Positions 60,602 through 64,000 of a stretch of 64,000 nt of DNA are shown piece after piece (position 1 is the first letter of the stretch; every line of letters starts with the position of its first letter). Position numbers and translations under genes: made by a program. The notes under the pieces were generated by a model. It saw nothing but the letters and a program-made list of their open reading frames with translations. It did no database searches and was not told the origin of the DNA. Source of the stretch: Caldilineaceae bacterium. GTDB lineage: Bacteria > Chloroflexota > Anaerolineae > Caldilineales > Caldilineaceae. Location of the stretch: assembly GCA_022842065.1 (NCBI GenBank), contig JALHQH010000010.1, positions 62,001-126,000 on the forward strand, written 5' to 3'.

Positions 60602-61039
60602 GTGAGCGCCAAAGTTCTATTTTTGTGTACCGGCAACTACTACCGCAGCCGCTTTGCCGAGTTACTTTTTAACCATTTGGCCACGGAAGAGAAACTCCCT
60701 TGGGTGGCCGATTCACGCGGGCTGGCCATCGAACTAGGCAGCAACAACGTGGGACCGATCTCGGCTTACACGTTGGCACGATTACAGGAGATGGCGGTGA
60801 CGGTCCCCACGCCACTGCGTTTCCCCGCGCAAGTAACGGCGGCCGATTTACAAGAGGCCACCCTGACGATTGCCCTCGACCGAACGGAGCACTACCCCTA
60901 CATGGTCGAGCGCCAAGCGGCTTGGGCGGAACGGATCGAATATTGGGAGGTCGCCGATCTACATGCGCTGACGGCAGCAGATGCGTTAGACCGGATTGAG
61001 GTGGCGGTGAAAGATCTGTTGGTGCGCTGTCGTGCGTAG
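60602..61039 (+). CDS. low-molecular-weight protein-tyrosine-phosphatase-like protein
   Basis: A 145-residue protein of the LMW phosphatase/arsenate reductase fold. The P-loop is CTGNYYRS near residue 9 (C-x5-R) in KVLFLCTGNYYRSRFAELLF. The usual DPY general-acid segment is not obvious; near 95 the sequence reads IALDRTEHYPYMV, so activity may be altered. The start is GTG 60602. It could dephosphorylate a protein or small molecule. The local context gives no partner. Confidence 0.82.
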   Translation: MSAKVLFLCTGNYYRSRFAELLFNHLATEEKLPWVADSRGLAIELGSNNVGPISAYTLARLQEMAVTVPTPLRFPAQVTAADLQEATLTIALDRTEHYPYMVERQAAWAERIEYWEVADLHALTAADALDRIEVAVKDLLVRCRA

Positions 61040-61190
61040 TAGATCAACCCCTGTGTTTCCCGCACTTGGGCCAACGCACACAATATGATAGACTAGAACC
61101 TCGTCCACCCAAACCTACTTTGTTTTCCTAGCGTAATTGCCAGTGGTGACAGCCGTTGTCAACCATTCTACCGTTTTGCGCGCCACATGA

Positions 61191-61242
61191 TATACTTGGC
61201 TCTGTCACCAATTAACACTTTTTACACTGAAGAAAGTGTTAA
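61191..61242 (+). repeat. dispersed hairpin element, copy B
   Basis: Matches copy A (19875-19926) with only a few substitutions, from TTGGCTCTGTCAC through AATTAACACTTTTTACACTG. TTAACACTTT pairs with AAAGTGTTAA (10 bp). It ends about 20 bases before the start codon of the SDR gene, so it may carry or disturb its promoter. Confidence 0.75.
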
Positions 61243-61262
61243 CTAACCAAGAAAGATTCTCC

Positions 61263-62093
61263 ATGCACTCACAAGCATTAACTACACTCTTCTCCTTACG
61301 CGATCGGGTGGCGATTGTCACCGGCGGGACAGGCGTGCTCGGCGGGGCGATGGCTCATGGGCTGGCCGCGGCCGGGGCCAAAGTCGCCATCCTCGGTCGC
61401 CGGACCGAATTGGCCGCCACTGTCGCCGGCACCATTGCAGCCGATGGTGGCATTGCCATGCCCTTGCCTGCGGATGTCCTTGACAACGGGCAGCTGATCG
61501 AGGCGCGCCAAACAGTCCTCAAACAATGGGGCCGCATCGACATTCTGATCAACGCGGCCGGTGGCAATTCAGCCGACGCTACGGTCTTCAATGAGGTGAC
61601 CTTCTTCAACCTCCAGCAGAGTGCGATTCAGAAGATGCTTGACCTCAACCTGATGGGGTCGATCTTACCTTCGCAGGTCTTTGGCGAAGCGATGGCGGAC
61701 GCCAAACAGGGGGCGATCATCAACATTTCGTCGATGGCTTCGCTGCGCACACTCACCCGTGTGATCGGCTACTCGGCGGCCAAGGCAGCAATTGACAACT
61801 TTACCCGCTGGTTGGCCGTGGAGATGGCGCTAAAGTATGGGGCCGGGATCCGGGTCAACGCAATTGCGCCGGGCTTCTTTGTCGGCGAACAGAATCGCGC
61901 CTTTTTGTTGCAACCCGATGGGGCACTCACCCCGCGCGGGCAGTCGATTATTGATCATACCCCGATGAAACGCTTTGGTGAACCGGAAGAATTGATTGGC
62001 GCGGCCGTCTGGCTTTGCAGCGATGCCGCCCGCTTTGTCACTGGCATCGTCGTGCCGGTTGATGGTGGCTTTTCGGCGTTTGGTGGCGTGTAA
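61263..62093 (+). CDS. SDR oxidoreductase, D-mannonate (fructuronate) reductase-like
   Basis: A 276-residue SDR. The nucleotide motif is RVAIVTGGTGVLGGAMAHGL near residue 15. The catalytic triad is in INISSMASLRTLTRVIGYSA then AKAAIDNFTRWLAVEMALKY (Ser, Tyr, Lys near 155-172). The ending VTGIVVPVDGGFSAFGGV and the phrase IAPGFFVGEQNRAFLLQPDG match the SDR-type fructuronate reductase group that converts fructuronate to mannonate. ATG 61263 is preferred over the earlier TTG 61236. Together with the enolase-superfamily gene it suggests sugar-acid breakdown. Confidence 0.82.
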   Translation: MHSQALTTLFSLRDRVAIVTGGTGVLGGAMAHGLAAAGAKVAILGRRTELAATVAGTIAADGGIAMPLPADVLDNGQLIEARQTVLKQWGRIDILINAAGGNSADATVFNEVTFFNLQQSAIQKMLDLNLMGSILPSQVFGEAMADAKQGAIINISSMASLRTLTRVIGYSAAKAAIDNFTRWLAVEMALKYGAGIRVNAIAPGFFVGEQNRAFLLQPDGALTPRGQSIIDHTPMKRFGEPEELIGAAVWLCSDAARFVTGIVVPVDGGFSAFGGV

Positions 62094-62195
62094 AACAACG
62101 CAGCCGATCACGCAAGCAGGATTCGCAAATGAGCAATGTAATGGGAATGAACAATCCGGAAAATTTCACATAAAGTAACGTACGGAGAATTTTTG

Positions 62196-62861
62196 ATGGC
62201 GAAAAGTACGATTCAAGTAACTGAACCACTTTATGATTATCTCCTCTCGGTTTCGCTGCGCGAGCCAGAGTTACTCAGAAAATTGCGCGAAGAGACCGCA
62301 AACATGGCGAACGCCGGCATGCAGATTTCGCCGGATCAGGGCCAGTTCATGCGCCTGTTGATCAAACTGTTGGGTGCCCGCCGGACCCTGGAAGTGGGCG
62401 TTTTTACCGGCTACAGTTCGCTTTCCGTGGCGCTTGTACTGCCCGATAATGGTCAGATCATCGCCTGTGATGTCAGCGAGGAATATACGGCGATGGCCAA
62501 ACGCTACTGGCACGCCGCTGGAATGCACCACAAGATCGACCTGCGCATTGGGCCGGCCGTCGATACACTAGCCGAACTGACTGCCGACGAGGCCAATCAC
62601 GGCACCTTTGACTTTGCCTTTATCGATGCGGACAAAGCCAACTATGCCAACTACTTTGAAGCCGCGTTCAAATTGCTGCGCCGCGGTGGCCTGATCGCCA
62701 TTGACAATGTGCTGTGGGGCGGCGATATCATCAACACCGAACGGCAGGACGAGGATACCAAGGCGCTGCGTGCTTTAAACCGTGCGCTGCATAAAGATGA
62801 TCGGGTCGATGTCAGCATGGTGCCGATTGGCGATGGGTTGACGCTGGCGCGCAAGCGGTAG
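62196..62861 (+). CDS. SAM-dependent O-methyltransferase (family 3)
   Basis: A 221-residue enzyme of the caffeoyl-CoA/catechol O-methyltransferase type. The SAM-binding motif is RRTLEVGVFTGYSSLSVALV near residue 63, followed by GQIIACDVSEEYTAMAKRYW near 86. The metal-binding FDFAFIDADKANYANYFEAA near 138 and GGLIAIDNVLWGGDI near 164 are characteristic. CGGAG lies nine bases before the ATG. The family methylates catechol-like hydroxyls; the real substrate is unknown. It is placed between two sugar-acid-type genes but may be unrelated to them. Confidence 0.9.
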   Translation: MAKSTIQVTEPLYDYLLSVSLREPELLRKLREETANMANAGMQISPDQGQFMRLLIKLLGARRTLEVGVFTGYSSLSVALVLPDNGQIIACDVSEEYTAMAKRYWHAAGMHHKIDLRIGPAVDTLAELTADEANHGTFDFAFIDADKANYANYFEAAFKLLRRGGLIAIDNVLWGGDIINTERQDEDTKALRALNRALHKDDRVDVSMVPIGDGLTLARKR

Positions 62862-62933
62862 ATTGGTAAAGCGGTACATCAGGAAATCAGTACATTGGTA
62901 AATCGGGATACAGGGATAGAGGAGAGGCTAATC

Positions 62934-64000
62934 TTGCAAGCAGGAGATGCGTGGGCGGCTGTGCCGAGTGATGCGGACTTTACGAGGCGCGTCCAACAGT
63001 TAGTCGCAGAACCGGTAGTGATCGCTTCCATTGAAGTGCTGCCGATCTATGATCGACTGCTGCTGCGGGCGCGGTCAACTGATGGGGCGACGGGTTACGC
63101 GTTGGCGAATAGTCGGCTCCGTTATCTACTGCCTATCTTGCAGGAGTTGGTGATTCCCTTTTTTGTCGGTAAAGATGCGCGCGATCTGGTGCAATTAGTC
63201 GATGGCGTCTACGCCCACAAAAGCAATTACAAATTGGCCGGTGTGGCCTTTTGGAATTGTGTCGGGCACGTTGAATTTGCCCTGCTCGATCTGCTGGGTA
63301 AGATAACTGATCAACCCGTTAGTGCACTCTTTGGCCCCAGCTTGCGCGCAGAGATGCCGATCTATCTTTCCAGTATGCGTCGCGATACCTCACCGGCAGC
63401 AGAGGTAGAATGGGTGGGCGAACGGCTGGCAGAGACTGGCGCGGGCGCGATCAAGCTTAAAATTGGCGGGCGGATGAGCCGTAATGCCGACGCGGCCCCC
63501 GGGCGCACCGCGGCCCTGATCGCACTGGCGCGGCGGACCTTTGGCGAGCAGGTGGCAATTTACGTCGATGCGAACAGCTCCTATGATGCCCCAACTGCGA
63601 TCGAAGTGGGCCGGATGTTGGAGACACATCAGGTAGGTTGGCTGGAGGAGCCGTGCCCCTTTGAGCATCATGCGGCGACCAAACAAGTCGCCGATGCGTT
63701 GACAATGGCAGTGGTGGGGGGTGAACAGGATACCAATCTGCACCAATTTGCCTGGATGATTGCGCAGCGTGGCGTTGATATGGTGCAGCCGGATCTGCTC
63801 TACAATGGCGGAATGATTCGCACCCTCCGTGTGGCGCGACTGGCGGCGGCGGCAGGTATGACCGTGGCGCCCCATAGTCCCCAAAGCGATCCGCTGGCCG
63901 CCTGTTTGCTTCATTTTGCGGCCATTGTGCCCAACTTGGGTGCCCATCAAGAATGGAGTGCCGTGAAACCAGTCGTGGCCCCGTGGTATCAGCCCAATTA
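62934..64000 (+). CDS. enolase-superfamily dehydratase/racemase, C-terminus cut by window edge
   Basis: At least 355 codons are open to the last base. The mandelate-racemase subgroup pattern is complete: Lys-x-Lys in GAIKLKIGGRMS near residue 178, Asp in AIYVDANSSYDAPTA near 214, Glu in VGWLEEPCPFEHHA near 240, Glu in VVGGEQDTNLHQ near 263, and His in MTVAPHSPQSDP near 312. Such enzymes dehydrate acid sugars or racemise 2-hydroxy acids. The start is TTG 62934 with GAGGAGAGG upstream at ideal spacing; no ATG fits. It lies after the fructuronate-reductase-like SDR and O-methyltransferase, which suggests acid-sugar breakdown. Confidence 0.88.
   Translation, partial: MQAGDAWAAVPSDADFTRRVQQLVAEPVVIASIEVLPIYDRLLLRARSTDGATGYALANSRLRYLLPILQELVIPFFVGKDARDLVQLVDGVYAHKSNYKLAGVAFWNCVGHVEFALLDLLGKITDQPVSALFGPSLRAEMPIYLSSMRRDTSPAAEVEWVGERLAETGAGAIKLKIGGRMSRNADAAPGRTAALIALARRTFGEQVAIYVDANSSYDAPTAIEVGRMLETHQVGWLEEPCPFEHHAATKQVADALTMAVVGGEQDTNLHQFAWMIAQRGVDMVQPDLLYNGGMIRTLRVARLAAAAGMTVAPHSPQSDPLAACLLHFAAIVPNLGAHQEWSAVKPVVAPWYQPN

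Noticed and set aside
1..64000. tRNA or rRNA genes
   Set aside because: I found no tRNA T-loop signatures with matching stems and no rRNA-like stretches in the gaps. A covariance search could still find one that I missed.

Overview
The window looks like chromosomal DNA from a heterotrophic member of the Chloroflexota, probably Anaerolineae or Caldilineae. This is inferred from gene content, not from a marker gene. The signs are very large secreted DUF11 proteins with Thr/Pro/Ala-rich linkers and a YLPLxxR-type tail, a DUF5107 protein, a fused EcfA-EcfA ATPase, Tat-type lipoprotein substrate-binding proteins, many sugar ABC systems, and intergenic DNA crowded with palindromes and short tandem repeats. 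The base composition is moderately GC-rich. Promoters of the TTGACA-17-TANAAT type are readable. I saw no rRNA, tRNA, CRISPR array or intact transposase.

Layout. 1-10.1 kb: end of a DUF5107 gene (minus strand), a multi-hairpin intergenic element, proB, then a LacI regulator, a nucleotide-sugar-type epimerase, a ribose-type ABC importer (binding protein, double ATPase, permease) and methylthioribose kinase. 10.2-16.9 kb: an ECF vitamin-type transporter (fused ATPase, EcfT, S component), interrupted by a Phd/VapC-like toxin-antitoxin pair and two peptidases (M20 and P1/DmpA). 17.0-19.7 kb: an AT-richer RloA/RloB (AbiL-type) defence pair behind a clear promoter flanked by operator-like repeats, then a GNAT. 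20.2-29.4 kb: GTP-type PEP carboxykinase, a YidE/AspT transporter and a 1.7-kaa repeat-rich surface protein. 29.6-37 kb: short-form ArgC, an SDR, a MocA-like nucleotidyltransferase, an IclR regulator with visible operators, a class III aminotransferase, a glycosyltransferase, and xanthine phosphoribosyltransferase behind a structured leader. 37-42.4 kb: a truncated choice-of-anchor protein, a HAD phosphatase, a Rieske fusion protein and a lipoprotein. 42.9-46.8 kb: an oligopeptide-type ABC importer without ATPases. 46.8-48.9 kb: an unknown two-gene pair whose second gene is frameshifted, a cupin and YqhA. 49.1-56.2 kb: an SDR, a DUF4351 relic, a 2-hydroxyacid dehydrogenase, a MalEFG-type sugar importer without ATPase, and cupin-type glucose-6-phosphate isomerase. 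56.2-64 kb: a membrane-anchored FAS1 protein, a GPH symporter, a low-molecular-weight phosphatase, a fructuronate reductase-like SDR, an O-methyltransferase and an enolase-superfamily dehydratase cut by the window edge.

How it fits together. Most of the DNA supports uptake and breakdown of sugars, sugar acids, nucleoside-derived sugars and peptides, with local regulators (LacI, IclR) beside their targets. All three binding-protein genes are followed by a hairpin without a T-tract before the membrane-component genes.

The most unusual feature is intergenic. Many gene ends carry a long perfect or near-perfect inverted repeat (arms of 15-30 bp, several with no loop). These are mostly unrelated in sequence and mostly lack the U-tract of ordinary terminators. 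Other candidates for new biology are the multi-hairpin element at 759-910, the three-way-junction leader of xpt, and the unknown pair at 46858-47729.
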